The notes under the pieces were generated by a model. It searched no databases, was not told the DNA's origin, and was given only the letters and a program-made list of their open reading frames with translations. The position numbers were made by a program, and so were the translations under genes. A stretch of DNA of 64,000 nt from an uncultured Poribacteria bacterium. GTDB lineage: Bacteria; Poribacteria; WGA-4E; WGA-3G. Positions 15,796 through 24,056 of this stretch are shown in pieces. Within the stretch, counting starts at the first letter, position 1. Each line of letters opens with the position of its first letter. Where the stretch lies: contig OY282383.1 of NCBI GenBank assembly GCA_958295855.1, positions 3,018,481-3,082,480 of the forward strand, read 5' to 3'.

Positions 15796-18120
15796 ATGAA
15801 CCACACAAACAATCTTACCTTATGGTATCAGAAACCGGCCGAGGAATGGACAGACGCACTGCCCGTCGGAAACGGGCGGCTCGGTGCCATGGTCTTCGGG
15901 GGCGTGGAAGAGGAACGCATTCAACTCAACGAAGAAACGCTTTGGGATGGTGCACCTCGCGACACCACAAACCCGAAGGCACTAGCGGCACTCCCGAAGG
16001 TGCAACAGCTGCTCTTTGAGGACAGAAACGAAGAAGCCACACAGCTTGCAGGCAAAACGATGCTCGGCATCCCCGAACGTATCAAATCCTATCAATCCTT
16101 GGGCGATGTATTTCTGGAATTTTCGCATGATGGTGATGTTACGGAGTATCGCCGGGAGCTCAATCTGGACACAGGCATCGCTCGGACAACTTATCAATGG
16201 TGTGGGGTAAATTTCACACGGGAAGTTTTCGCGACAGCCATAGATAACCTTATTATCATCCGAGTTGAATGTGACACGGCAGAGCAGCTCACTTTCAATG
16301 TAACGATGACGCGGCAACAAGATGCCTTCGTTAAGCCTATTGTCGGCGATACCCTCAAGCTTTATGGGCAGTGTGGCGATGACGGGATGCAGTTTTCTGC
16401 CTATCTAAAGGTGTGGGAAGACGGCGGGTTCGTTGAGGAAATTGGCAACCGGATCTTTGTGTACGGCGCGGATGCTGTCACCATCCTTCTCTCAGCAGCG
16501 ACAAGCTACATCAATCAGCATGACGCGAGTGCCGAACCGCTCAGCCGCTGCAAAAACACTTTTGAAATCCTGGCCGGAAAATCTTATGAAGCGAAGAAGG
16601 CGGACCACATCGCCGAGCATCAACGCCTCTTCCGGCGCGTTGAAATTCACCTAGGTGCAAACGAGGCAGACAATCTCCCCACCGATGAGCGTTTGGCAGC
16701 AGTGAAAGCGGGTACCTCAGATCCCGGGCTTGCCGCGCTCTATTTCCAGTACGGACGCTATCTGATGATGGCGAGTTCGCGACCGGGGTGCCTACCCGCC
16801 AATCTACAAGGCATCTGGAACGAGCACATGAACGCACCTTGGAACAGCGATTTCCATACCAATATCAACCTTCAGATGAACTATTGGGTCCCCGAAATCT
16901 GCAACCTTGCGGAATGCCATACACCGTTGTTCGATTACATGGCCACACTCGTTGAACCGGGCAGGCGCACAGCAAAACACCATTACGGTGCTGATGGCTG
17001 GGTTGTTCACCACCTCTCCGATGTGTGGGGTTTCACCACACCTGCCGACGGCATCTGGGGCATCTGGCCCGTGGGTGCCGCATGGTTGTGCGGGCATGTC
17101 TGGGAACACTACCTTTTCGGTGGCGATGTGGAATTCCTTAAGGAACAGGGCTACCCGCTGATGAAAGGTGCCGCCCGCTTCATCCTTGATTTCCTCGTTG
17201 AGGCCCCCGAAGGCACACCCCTCGCAGGAAAACTCGTCACGAATCCGTCTCACTCGCCCGAAAACAGCTTCCTGAAGCCCGATGGCACGCGCTCCCTTTT
17301 CACCTACGCTGCAACGATGGACCTGGAAATTATCCACGAACTCTTCACCAACTGCATCGCCTGTATCGATATCCTCGGAGGGGATGCCGAGCTCCGCGCA
17401 GAGTTGGTTTCTGCACTTGAACGGCTTGCCCCCCTTCAGATTAGCGAGAAAACGGGACGATTGCAGGAATGGGCGTTCGACTACGACGAACCGGAGCCCG
17501 GGCATCGGCACATGTCGCATCTCTACGCGCTCCACCCCAGTTGCCAGATCACGCTGCGCGGCACACCAGAATTGGCGGCAGCAGCAAAAAAATCGTTGGA
17601 ATACCGGTTGGCACACGGCGGGGGGCATACAGGCTGGAGCCGCGCATGGCTGGTGAACTTTTGGGCACGGCTTGAGGATGCCGAAGAGGCATACACCCAT
17701 CTCCAAGCACTCCTGGCGAAATGCACCTTGACGAACCTATTTGATACACATCCACCCTTCCAGATTGATGGCAATTTTGGCGGCACCGCCGGCATCGTTG
17801 AAATGTTACTACAGAGCCATGCGGGCGAGATTCACCTATTACCCGCGCTCCCGAAAGCGTGGCCTGATGGGCACGTTAAAGGGTTGCGCGCCCGCGGAGG
17901 GTTTGAGGTAGAGATGGCATGGGAGAATGGCCAACTCACTGAGGCGAGGCTGCATTCTACATTGGGGCAAGACTGTACCGTACGGACAGAGGCAGCTGTT
18001 GCGGTGACGTGTGAGGGTGCCGCGGTTGATATGGAGCAATCGGATGCAGTTGTGACGTTTAAAACAGAGATGCGGAAAACGTACACAATCGTTTTTTCGT
18101 TGTTCCTTGCGGAGAATTGA
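15796..18120 (+). CDS. Glycoside hydrolase family 95 alpha-L-fucosidase
   Basis: A 774-residue enzyme matching GH95 over its full length. The N-terminal domain opens [20 protein letters not shown] and LNEETLWDG. The (alpha/alpha)6 catalytic domain contains [26 protein letters not shown] (Asn residues of the active site), NPSHSPEN (Glu) and [13 protein letters not shown] (Asp). GH95 enzymes remove alpha-1,2-linked fucose, or related galactose, with inversion. No signal peptide is present, so uptake of oligosaccharides before hydrolysis is implied. With two sulfatases nearby it fits turnover of fucose-rich sulfated glycans. The start ATG directly precedes the conserved domain. Confidence 0.92.
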   Translation: MNHTNNLTLWYQKPAEEWTDALPVGNGRLGAMVFGGVEEERIQLNEETLWDGAPRDTTNPKALAALPKVQQLLFEDRNEEATQLAGKTMLGIPERIKSYQSLGDVFLEFSHDGDVTEYRRELNLDTGIARTTYQWCGVNFTREVFATAIDNLIIIRVECDTAEQLTFNVTMTRQQDAFVKPIVGDTLKLYGQCGDDGMQFSAYLKVWEDGGFVEEIGNRIFVYGADAVTILLSAATSYINQHDASAEPLSRCKNTFEILAGKSYEAKKADHIAEHQRLFRRVEIHLGANEADNLPTDERLAAVKAGTSDPGLAALYFQYGRYLMMASSRPGCLPANLQGIWNEHMNAPWNSDFHTNINLQMNYWVPEICNLAECHTPLFDYMATLVEPGRRTAKHHYGADGWVVHHLSDVWGFTTPADGIWGIWPVGAAWLCGHVWEHYLFGGDVEFLKEQGYPLMKGAARFILDFLVEAPEGTPLAGKLVTNPSHSPENSFLKPDGTRSLFTYAATMDLEIIHELFTNCIACIDILGGDAELRAELVSALERLAPLQISEKTGRLQEWAFDYDEPEPGHRHMSHLYALHPSCQITLRGTPELAAAAKKSLEYRLAHGGGHTGWSRAWLVNFWARLEDAEEAYTHLQALLAKCTLTNLFDTHPPFQIDGNFGGTAGIVEMLLQSHAGEIHLLPALPKAWPDGHVKGLRARGGFEVEMAWENGQLTEARLHSTLGQDCTVRTEAAVAVTCEGAAVDMEQSDAVVTFKTEMRKTYTIVFSLFLAEN

Positions 18121-18144
18121 GAATGCAAGACTGTTCTGACAATA

Positions 18145-18173
18145 GTTCACCACTATCGCAGATAGTGGTGAAC
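18145..18173. repeat. 13-bp inverted repeat related to the 35-bp class 3 repeat
   Basis: GTTCACCACTATC, GCA, GATAGTGGTGAAC. The left arm matches the start of the 35-bp repeats at 19835 and 20736. It lies 25 nt after the fucosidase stop and might also work as a weak hairpin terminator, but has no T tract. Confidence 0.75.
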
Positions 18174-18185
18174 ACCTAAGGTTGG

Positions 18186-18328
18186 GATATCAACCTTTGG
18201 TGGAGAGGGTATAAGACTCGCCACGGCGAGCACCCCTTGTTGATACCACAATCCACCTTGGCATTAGGGCATCAGCCTGGCTGGCACGGGGTAAGAGGTT
18301 TCCCCACTGCTTCAACTGGGGGAGTATA
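18186..18328 (+). mobile_element. Possible remnant of an IS200/IS605-type right end (omegaRNA-like hairpins)
   Basis: A stretch without coding potential that includes ACAATCCACC, a hairpin region GGCATTAGGGCATC, and near its end GGTTTCCCCACTGCTTCAACTGGGGGAG, read here as TTTCCCCACTG then TTCAACTGGGGGAG. Such CCCC-TTCA-GGGG hairpins followed by GAGT are typical of the 3' end of tnpB-type IS605 elements. No tnpB reading frame is present. This is a resemblance noted by eye. Confidence 0.35.
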
Positions 18329-19252
18329 TCACAGTGGTAACCGAGTCTGAGCGGCATACGCGCGAATTCGCTCGTTTGCCAATTTGATATATTTCTCCTC
18401 AATATCGTAACCGATATAGTGCCGCCCCAATTTTAAAGCACTCAGACACGTGGTACCACTGCCACAAAACGGATCCAAGACGACATCGCCGACGAAGGTA
18501 TAGAGCTGAATTAACCGATGCGGAAGCTCCTCCGGAAAGGGCGCGGGATGGCCGATGCGTTTCGCTGATACCGAAGGAAATGTCCAAACGCTTTTTGTCC
18601 ATTCTAAGAAATCCGCTTTGCGAATTGAATTCTCTTTGCCGTTGCGTTTTCTCGAAAAGGAATCTTTGGAGAAAACGAGGATGTATTCATGAACGTCTCT
18701 CAGCACCGGGTTCGCCGCCGATAGCCAACTGCCCCATGCCGTTGAGGAGCCAGCACTCGAGCCTTTATCCCAGATAATCTCACCCCGCATGTAGTAGCCT
18801 ATCGCTAACATGTCTTCTATGATGTAACTATGCAACGGTATGTAGGGTTTCCGCCCTAAATTGGCAATATTGATGCATGCCCTACCGCCGGTAACCAATT
18901 TTTTATAGGTTTCAGCAAAGACAGCACGTAGGAGCTCTCTATATTCTGCCAGCGACAGATCTTCGTCGTACTCTTTTTTAGCATTGTAGGGCGGTGAGGT
19001 AACCATCATAGCAATGCTGGCATCGGGAATTGCAGACATCTGCGTACTGGAGGCACAATAGAGCCGATCGAGGTTTTCAACAGGGATAGGGTTTTCTTCC
19101 CACGTGTTGGGTTCCGGAGGTTTCTGATCGGCGTAGAGTTTACTTCCGTAAAATTCACTGGCATCGTGACTGATTTTTCCGGGGGTGCCGAACGCGCTGG
19201 TCTGAGTCCTACCCTTTCGAGATTCCGAATTGTCTTTATTGTCTTTACTCAT
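18329..19252 (-). CDS. DNA methyltransferase, N4-cytosine/N6-adenine type (orphan)
   Basis: A 307-residue site-specific DNA methyltransferase. It has the catalytic TSPPYN motif (motif IV) near residue 90 and the AdoMet-binding DPFCGSGTT (motif I) near residue 265, followed by GYDIEEKYIKLANER. This order (IV before I) marks a beta-class enzyme; the TSPPY form is common among N4-cytosine methyltransferases. No restriction enzyme gene lies beside it, so it may be a solitary methylase. ATG 19252 is preferred; a TTG 12 nt upstream is the other choice. Its end abuts a decayed IS605-like sequence. Confidence 0.88.
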   Translation of the reverse strand: MSKDNKDNSESRKGRTQTSAFGTPGKISHDASEFYGSKLYADQKPPEPNTWEENPIPVENLDRLYCASSTQMSAIPDASIAMMVTSPPYNAKKEYDEDLSLAEYRELLRAVFAETYKKLVTGGRACINIANLGRKPYIPLHSYIIEDMLAIGYYMRGEIIWDKGSSAGSSTAWGSWLSAANPVLRDVHEYILVFSKDSFSRKRNGKENSIRKADFLEWTKSVWTFPSVSAKRIGHPAPFPEELPHRLIQLYTFVGDVVLDPFCGSGTTCLSALKLGRHYIGYDIEEKYIKLANERIRAYAAQTRLPL

Positions 19253-19313
19253 ATTTCCACCCAACAGTCACTTTTGTAGCGCGGTGTCTTCGTGCGCTGC
19301 GTCTTTCCATTTC

Positions 19314-20618
19314 TCAATACCGATCCGGTGTCCAAAAAATAACATCGCGTTTCGGAAACAGCGTCGCTAAAAACGCCGAGATCTCTGGAGGTACCGAAAC
19401 CTCCGAACCAATCTGCTCCCACCCGATTTCACCGAACAAGAGCTGCCAGAATTCTGCTTCGGTTAGGTCAACGTCGTAGGCACACGCCGCTGTGCCGTCA
19501 CTAACAATTTGCAGCGTGCCATCGGCGTTGTGCCGCAGCACTGCCTGCTGGTTGTTGATAGCAGGCAATTTGACTGCGAGCGGTGGAAACGTCTCTTCAG
19601 CATCCGCAATCCGCGATTCCCATCCCACTACAAGGCGACGCAAAAGTACGGGTAGATTCACAGCATAGAGCATCATCGCCGTGTCTTCTGTTGGGATTAC
19701 CTCACCGTTGCATCTTGCGATGAGGCATGCCGCAAACGGATGTTGGGGCGAGAACGTACCTTCTATTTCTTCAACGCCTTGTGCCTCACACGCTTGCAAA
19801 AGCTGGGATACGAGTGCCTCCAAAACAGCCTGATGTTCACCACTATTGAAAATAGTGGGAAACTTCTTATCGGGCGTGCATCCTACCTCAAGGACTTCTG
19901 CCCGCTTTCCCTCTATCTGATAATTGAGATATCCTCCTACTTCGGGGTTACAATCCCCTCCTACGGGGTAGGCGACAACAGTCGGAAGAACACCGCGGAT
20001 CCGCGAGGGTGCCATATCCCAATAAGCGCGCGTCCGTGCAATGGTGCCGCTCTGTTGTGCAGTGGCGATATCGTGGAGTGTTGCGACTGCATCTAAATCC
20101 GTTCCTGGTTCAAAAGGAGTCACCTGCCATTCCGATGGCCCTTCTACACGTGTCGCCGAGTTGCACGAATTGGTATTTGCACCTGCTTTGCAGGGGTTAA
20201 CACCCTTTATGTGGAAGCCGTGTAAAGGAAAGGAGTTCCACCCCAGTTGGTGGTAAAACGCCTCTGGAATGATGGTAAATAGCACGCCAAGATCGGCTCC
20301 TGTGGTGCGTAGATAGCCGATGGTATCTCGCATGAGGGCGGATGCATATCCAACCCCACGGTAATTCGGATGTGTACAGACACCACCGATGCCACCCATC
20401 GTTACAATTGAGGCACCGACTCGCATCCGTCGCTCCCAGACGCGCAAAGTCGAAACAACCCGGTCGTTCACAACAACAACCCGGGTCTGCGGGAGCCTGT
20501 AGCTGCTATCGCCGCGCACATACTGCCAGTAGCGTTCATGTCCATCAGGATTAAACGCCCTGCAGCAAAGTTCAACTACCTGTTCCAATTCTGATTCTCG
20601 AGCTGCTCTTATTTCCAT
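19314..20618 (-). CDS. GNAT N-acetyltransferase, Eis-like, carrying repeat insertions
   Basis: A 434-residue protein with Eis-like layout: an N-terminal GNAT domain with the acetyl-CoA loop (GGVCTHPNYRGVGYASALM, near residue 80), a second GNAT-like middle domain, and a C-terminal SCP2-like domain. Eis-type enzymes acetylate amines on small molecules or proteins; the substrate is unknown. Three blocks look foreign: NPCKAGANTNS (a class 1 palindrome at 20171-20211), PVGGDCNPEVGG (19931-19964) and DKKFPTIFNSGEH (the 35-bp repeat at 19835-19869). All keep the frame. Whether the protein is still active is unknown. Confidence 0.8.
   Translation of the reverse strand: MEIRAARESELEQVVELCCRAFNPDGHERYWQYVRGDSSYRLPQTRVVVVNDRVVSTLRVWERRMRVGASIVTMGGIGGVCTHPNYRGVGYASALMRDTIGYLRTTGADLGVLFTIIPEAFYHQLGWNSFPLHGFHIKGVNPCKAGANTNSCNSATRVEGPSEWQVTPFEPGTDLDAVATLHDIATAQQSGTIARTRAYWDMAPSRIRGVLPTVVAYPVGGDCNPEVGGYLNYQIEGKRAEVLEVGCTPDKKFPTIFNSGEHQAVLEALVSQLLQACEAQGVEEIEGTFSPQHPFAACLIARCNGEVIPTEDTAMMLYAVNLPVLLRRLVVGWESRIADAEETFPPLAVKLPAINNQQAVLRHNADGTLQIVSDGTAACAYDVDLTEAEFWQLLFGEIGWEQIGSEVSVPPEISAFLATLFPKRDVIFWTPDRY
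19835..19869. repeat. 35-bp class 3 palindromic repeat inside the acetyltransferase gene
   Basis: GTTCACCACTATTGAAAATA then GTGGGAAACTTCTTA. It is identical to the copy at 20736-20770. In the gene it encodes KKFPTIFNSGE on the minus strand without breaking the frame. Confidence 0.9.
19931..19964. repeat. GTAGGAGGGGAT-type palindrome inside the acetyltransferase gene
   Basis: On the minus strand GTAGGAGGGGATTGTAACCC then CGAAGTAGGAGGAT. It resembles the intergenic GTAGGAGGGAT...ATCCCGACT repeat at 24970-25003. It encodes VGGDCNPEVGG. Confidence 0.55.
20171..20211 (-). repeat. Class 1 palindromic element inside the acetyltransferase gene
   Basis: TGGTATTTGCACCTGC-TTT-GCAGG followed by GGTTAACACCCTTTA. 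Read on the minus strand it encodes NPCKAGANTNS in frame. Confidence 0.85.
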
Positions 20619-20636
20619 TTTTCTTATGTACTGTAG

Positions 20637-20697
20637 CGCGAGGTGAGGGTATGTTCCCCTGCTTTGCAGGGGAACATACCCTTTGCGTGCCTCGCAT
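20637..20697. repeat. Class 1 palindromic element, best-preserved copy
   Basis: GAGGGTATGTTCCCCTGC-TTT-GCAGGGGAACATACCCT is an almost perfect long inverted repeat, flanked by GCGAGG and CCTCGC. It is intergenic, between the acetyltransferase and MDR genes. It best defines the element: an inner GC-rich stem and an outer GGTATGTT/AACATACC stem. Confidence 0.9.
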
Positions 20698-20735
20698 ATT
20701 TCGCGTTTCTTATATCCTCACGCGAGATTCCGATA

Positions 20736-20770
20736 GTTCACCACTATTGAAAATAGTGGGAAACTTCTTA
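20736..20770. repeat. 35-bp class 3 palindromic repeat overlapping the MDR stop codon
   Basis: Identical to 19835-19869. The last three bases (20768-20770) are the stop codon of the MDR dehydrogenase gene on the minus strand. Confidence 0.9.
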
Positions 20771-21856
20771 CTGCATCGAAAAGATAACACCTAAGGCTTC
20801 ATTGGGGGTTTGGATCAATTTCTCACACCCTTCAGCCGCATTCTCAATTGGAATAATGTCTGTAATCAACGGGTTCACCTGAATTTTGCCTTCCGACATC
20901 AGCCGCAGCGACAACTCCAAATTGCGCTGTGTCGGCCACGGGACGAACACTGGCGGGTAATCCGCGCCGTGCTCATACGCTTCATCGTGGTAGCCGGGTC
21001 CTGTGCGTGCCGCACTGATAACATCCACATTGCCAAGTCCTGCTGCGAAGCCATGCGTAATGTTCGCGCCCCCGACGATGACGATTCGGCCTACTTTGTG
21101 CGTGTCCGGTGCTGTCTTCAGCATCGCGCGAATCTGTTGAAACGCGCTTGTCGCGTCCCCACCGAAAGCAATAATCCCGCAATCCATGCCGTAGCCGTTG
21201 GTGAATGCTTGTGCGATAGGAATCGGGTCGGCAGATGGTATATACCCCTGCTTTGCAGGGGTGTTATCTTTTAGCGAGACGTTTATTGCGCGATGTATCC
21301 CCGCCTTTTCAGCGATGCCTATCCGCAACGGCAACCGGTCTAAGCCGAGAACGTAGGCACCCGCGGCTTTCGCTATCTGGCAGGCGAACTGCCCGACGAT
21401 GCCCAACCCGGCAACGACGACGTTTTCGCCGATGCGGATGCGTCCGCGTTGCACCGCGTGCAGTGCCGTTGCCGCGAGGTGATTAGACGCGGCGGCTTCG
21501 TCACTGACGTTGTCGGGAATCTTCGCGCATAGGTTATGTGGGACACAGGCGTATGTGGCGTGGAGCGCGTAGCCCCCACCCATGCCGGATACCCTGTCGC
21601 CGATCTCAAATTCGTCACAATTCCCTTCCTTGCCGATGATGACACCGGCGTTGGTATACCCGAATGGACGTTGTCTGGTTTCGGAACCTGGATTCTCGCG
21701 ACGACGCTTGACACCGCCGAGTTCTGTACCAGGGCTGACCATTGAGGCGTGCACCTCAATCAACAATTGACCCGGTTTTGGCGTAGGCGTTTCCTGCTCC
21801 TCTGTCCAGATACGCCCTGCTTCATTCATCATCACAACTTTTCTCGTTTTGCTCAT
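20768..21856 (-). CDS. Medium-chain (zinc-type) dehydrogenase/reductase with repeat insertion
   Basis: A 362-residue MDR-superfamily oxidoreductase. The N-terminal GroES-like domain includes MVSPGTELGGVK and GDRVSGMGGGYALHATY; the Rossmann motif is VVVAGLGIVGQFACQIAKAAG near residue 145. The catalytic zinc ligands are not in the classical positions, so it may be a zinc-independent sugar or quinone reductase type often found in carbohydrate gene clusters. Residues NTPAKQGYIPS after INVSLKD are a class 1 palindrome (21234-21270) placed between Rossmann strands. The stop codon lies in a 35-bp repeat. Confidence 0.85.
   Translation of the reverse strand: MSKTRKVVMMNEAGRIWTEEQETPTPKPGQLLIEVHASMVSPGTELGGVKRRRENPGSETRQRPFGYTNAGVIIGKEGNCDEFEIGDRVSGMGGGYALHATYACVPHNLCAKIPDNVSDEAAASNHLAATALHAVQRGRIRIGENVVVAGLGIVGQFACQIAKAAGAYVLGLDRLPLRIGIAEKAGIHRAINVSLKDNTPAKQGYIPSADPIPIAQAFTNGYGMDCGIIAFGGDATSAFQQIRAMLKTAPDTHKVGRIVIVGGANITHGFAAGLGNVDVISAARTGPGYHDEAYEHGADYPPVFVPWPTQRNLELSLRLMSEGKIQVNPLITDIIPIENAAEGCEKLIQTPNEALGVIFSMQ
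21234..21270 (-). repeat. Class 1 palindromic element inside the MDR gene
   Basis: ATGGTATATACCCCTGC-TTT-GCAGGGGTGTTATC. On the minus strand it encodes NTPAKQGYIPS in frame, the same frame as in the Res gene copy (41150). Confidence 0.9.
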
Positions 21857-21874
21857 AAATAATTTCCTTTGCCT

Positions 21875-22837
21875 TTATCGGTAGGGCTCCAGATGCATCC
21901 CCGGATATGCTTGTGCAAGACGTTCTAAAGCTTGCGGTGCATAGTAGGCATCGCCAGGGGCGGGCCAGCCTAAAACACGGCGCACTGCAGGTGTTGTTTG
22001 CGCAACAAATTTCATATAGAGTGGGCTACTCCACCCAGGCACAGGGCGTGTTGTTTTGCACCAATCCGCATTGTCCGCCCGGTGAAAATGATACCCCATC
22101 CAGGCGCGCTGTTTGCTTCTGTTCGCAAAAGGTTGCGCCGCATGAATTAAGTAGCTGGAGCGGAAGGCGACACTCCCCGCTTTCGCTGTAATAGGAACAG
22201 GTTTCGCCCAGGCTTCAAACTCGCGCAGGTCGGGAATGCCTAAACCACCTGCACTGCCCGGATGTTTTTCCCATACCGTGTCCAGGCGGTTCTGTGAACC
22301 TGGGCACACGAGCATCGGTGCGCCGTCTGGGTCAATGTCGTGCAGGATGATACCCGACAAGATATACCCGTAGCGTTGCCAATCTGGGTGCGGCGGCAAA
22401 GGGGAGTTCGTGGCATTGTCAATGTGATACCCTTGCCACGGATGCTCGCTATAGCGCGTATCGGTGAGCCCTTCTCGCACAAAAATTTGCCCATAGCCGA
22501 GCCGAATTTCTTCTGTATCTAACAACTGCTGAGCAATTGCCAGATATGCCTCATTTTCCAGCAGTTTATCGACTACCTCCAGTCCTGTCGGAAAATGCAG
22601 TGCCTTTCCAAAGGGACCGGCGAGCTGTTGCATCACATCATTCTTCTCGTAAGCGCGTTGGAGTGCCTCTGGCTGTTCGTCCCATTTCGCACGATATTCG
22701 GCGTAGGTTAACCCATCGTAGGCGTTTCGCTCAATGGCTTCTAGCGCCGGGGCAACTTGTTCATGCGAAAAAACGTTCGGCACCACGAGCGTGCCATCCC
22801 GTTTCCATGTTATCAGTTGTTCCGCTGTGAGTTTCAT
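21875..22837 (-). CDS. Phytanoyl-CoA dioxygenase (PhyH) family protein
   Basis: A 320-residue Fe(II)/2-oxoglutarate dioxygenase of the PhyH family. The first two iron ligands are in GYHIDNATN (H-x-D), and the distal His and 2-oxoglutarate-binding Arg are likely in SYLIHAAQPFANRSKQRAW. It hydroxylates an unknown small molecule or lipid. The start is ATG 22837, preceded by AGAGGTG; an ORF extension to 22939 runs through a class 1 palindrome and is rejected. It lies head to tail with the MDR gene (18 nt) and the RmlB-like gene. Confidence 0.85.
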   Translation of the reverse strand: MKLTAEQLITWKRDGTLVVPNVFSHEQVAPALEAIERNAYDGLTYAEYRAKWDEQPEALQRAYEKNDVMQQLAGPFGKALHFPTGLEVVDKLLENEAYLAIAQQLLDTEEIRLGYGQIFVREGLTDTRYSEHPWQGYHIDNATNSPLPPHPDWQRYGYILSGIILHDIDPDGAPMLVCPGSQNRLDTVWEKHPGSAGGLGIPDLREFEAWAKPVPITAKAGSVAFRSSYLIHAAQPFANRSKQRAWMGYHFHRADNADWCKTTRPVPGWSSPLYMKFVAQTTPAVRRVLGWPAPGDAYYAPQALERLAQAYPGMHLEPYR

Positions 22838-22861
22838 CCGTTTCACCTCTTTTGTCGAGAA

Positions 22862-22925
22862 TGCACGTCGCATTTGGGCGCAGTGGTATATTACCCCTGC
22901 TTTGCAGGGTGATATACCTTTACCA
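22862..22925 (+). repeat. Class 1 palindromic element with long flank
   Basis: GCACGTCGCATTTGGGCGCA, then GTGGTATATTACCCCTGC-TTT-GCAGGGTGATATACC. The right edge overlaps the stop codon of the RmlB-like gene (22920-22922). Confidence 0.9.
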
Positions 22926-23936
22926 CTTGTCCTCCTCAACTGCCTCTATATCTGCGTTCTGCTGAATTTTCTCCCACCATTCTCGATTGTCGACATACCA
23001 CCGGATCGTCTGGTGCATGCCTTCTTCATAAGCAATTGTCGGTTTCCATCCAACATCCCTGCAAATCTTTTCCGAATCCAATAGATATCGACAATCGTGC
23101 CCAGGCCTGTCGGGGACATAAGTTTTCAAGTGCTGCGGTTTGTTGAGCACCTTCAAGATGAAATCGCTAATTTCTTCAATACTTTTCTCGATGCCGCTGC
23201 CAATATTATAGGTTTCCCCAATTTTTCCGTTCTGGATAACCGCCGCAATTGCACAACAGTGATCGTAGACATGCAACCATTCTCGCCGGTTATGACTACT
23301 TTGATAGAGCGTCAGCGGTAAATCCTGTATCGCGTTTGTTGTGAAGAGGGGTATCAGTTTTTCTGGATGCTGATAGGGACCGTAATTGTTGGAACAGTTA
23401 GAAATCGTTATCGGAAGTCCAAAGCTATGGAAATAGGCATTTACGAGATGGTCCGCCGCCGCTTTTGACGCATTATAGGGTGTTTGTGGCCGGTAGGGCG
23501 CGTTTTCCGTAAAAGCATCGGGTGAATCCAACGGCAGTTCCCCGTATACCTCGCACGTAGAGATATGATGGAACCGAGGGATGCTATACTTTCGCGCGGC
23601 ATCCAGTAAGATTTGTGTCCCGAGCACGTTTGTCTCAAAGAAGCGTCGCGGATGCAGAATTGCACGGCTGTTGTGCGACTCCGCAGCGAAATTGACAATG
23701 ACATCCGGGTGCTGCGTTTTCAGCACATCTGCGACAAACGCCGCGTCCAAAATGTCACCATGGGCAAAACTATACCGCTTCGGGTAACGTTCTCCCATGT
23801 CTGTCAGATTCGATAGATTCCCTGCGTAAGTGAGCCGGTCAAGGTTAACGACAGCATCGTCCGGGTAGTGCTGAAGCCAGTACCGGATAAAGTTCGTGCC
23901 GATAAAGCCTGCACCCCCGGTCACCAGTAATTTCAT
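22920..23936 (-). CDS. rmlB: dTDP-glucose 4,6-dehydratase (RmlB)-like
   Basis: A 338-residue extended short-chain dehydrogenase. The NAD-binding GGAGFIGTNF is at the N terminus, AAESHNSRA near residue 80, and the catalytic YNASK near residue 160. The RmlB motif usually reads STDEVYG; here it is STCEVYG, so the catalytic Asp is replaced by Cys while Glu is kept. RmlB makes dTDP-4-keto-6-deoxyglucose for deoxysugars. The substitution may indicate a different nucleotide-sugar dehydratase. ATG 23936 is chosen; the upstream in-frame part contains only repeat sequence. The stop codon lies in a palindromic element. Confidence 0.85.
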   Translation of the reverse strand: MKLLVTGGAGFIGTNFIRYWLQHYPDDAVVNLDRLTYAGNLSNLTDMGERYPKRYSFAHGDILDAAFVADVLKTQHPDVIVNFAAESHNSRAILHPRRFFETNVLGTQILLDAARKYSIPRFHHISTCEVYGELPLDSPDAFTENAPYRPQTPYNASKAAADHLVNAYFHSFGLPITISNCSNNYGPYQHPEKLIPLFTTNAIQDLPLTLYQSSHNRREWLHVYDHCCAIAAVIQNGKIGETYNIGSGIEKSIEEISDFILKVLNKPQHLKTYVPDRPGHDCRYLLDSEKICRDVGWKPTIAYEEGMHQTIRWYVDNREWWEKIQQNADIEAVEEDKW

Positions 23937-23958
23937 CTCAGGTTTGTCCTTTTTTGCC

Positions 23959-24026
23959 TTAGTGGTATGACACCCCTGCAAAGCAGGGGATATATACCAT
24001 TAGGGGCAGATGTCTGTATCTGTCCA
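23959..24026. repeat. Class 1 element adjoining a class 2 hairpin
   Basis: AGTGGTATGACACCCCTGC-AAA-GCAGGGGATATATACC (23960-24000), directly followed by GGGGCAGAT-GTCTGT-ATCTGTCC (24003-24026). The two repeat types abut. Confidence 0.8.
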
Positions 24027-24056
24027 TCTTCGTTCTCACGCCATCTCCGGCATATC

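Noticed and set aside
16804..17706. 300-codon open frame antisense to the GH95 gene
   Set aside because: Antisense shadow of a well-conserved gene; its composition follows the codon pattern of the opposite strand.
18145..18173. Hairpin after the fucosidase gene as a terminator
   Set aside because: No T tract follows and the arm matches dispersed repeats, so it is better called a repeat.
22838..22939. N-terminal extension of the PhyH protein
   Set aside because: It runs through a class 1 element; a good ribosome site precedes ATG 22837.
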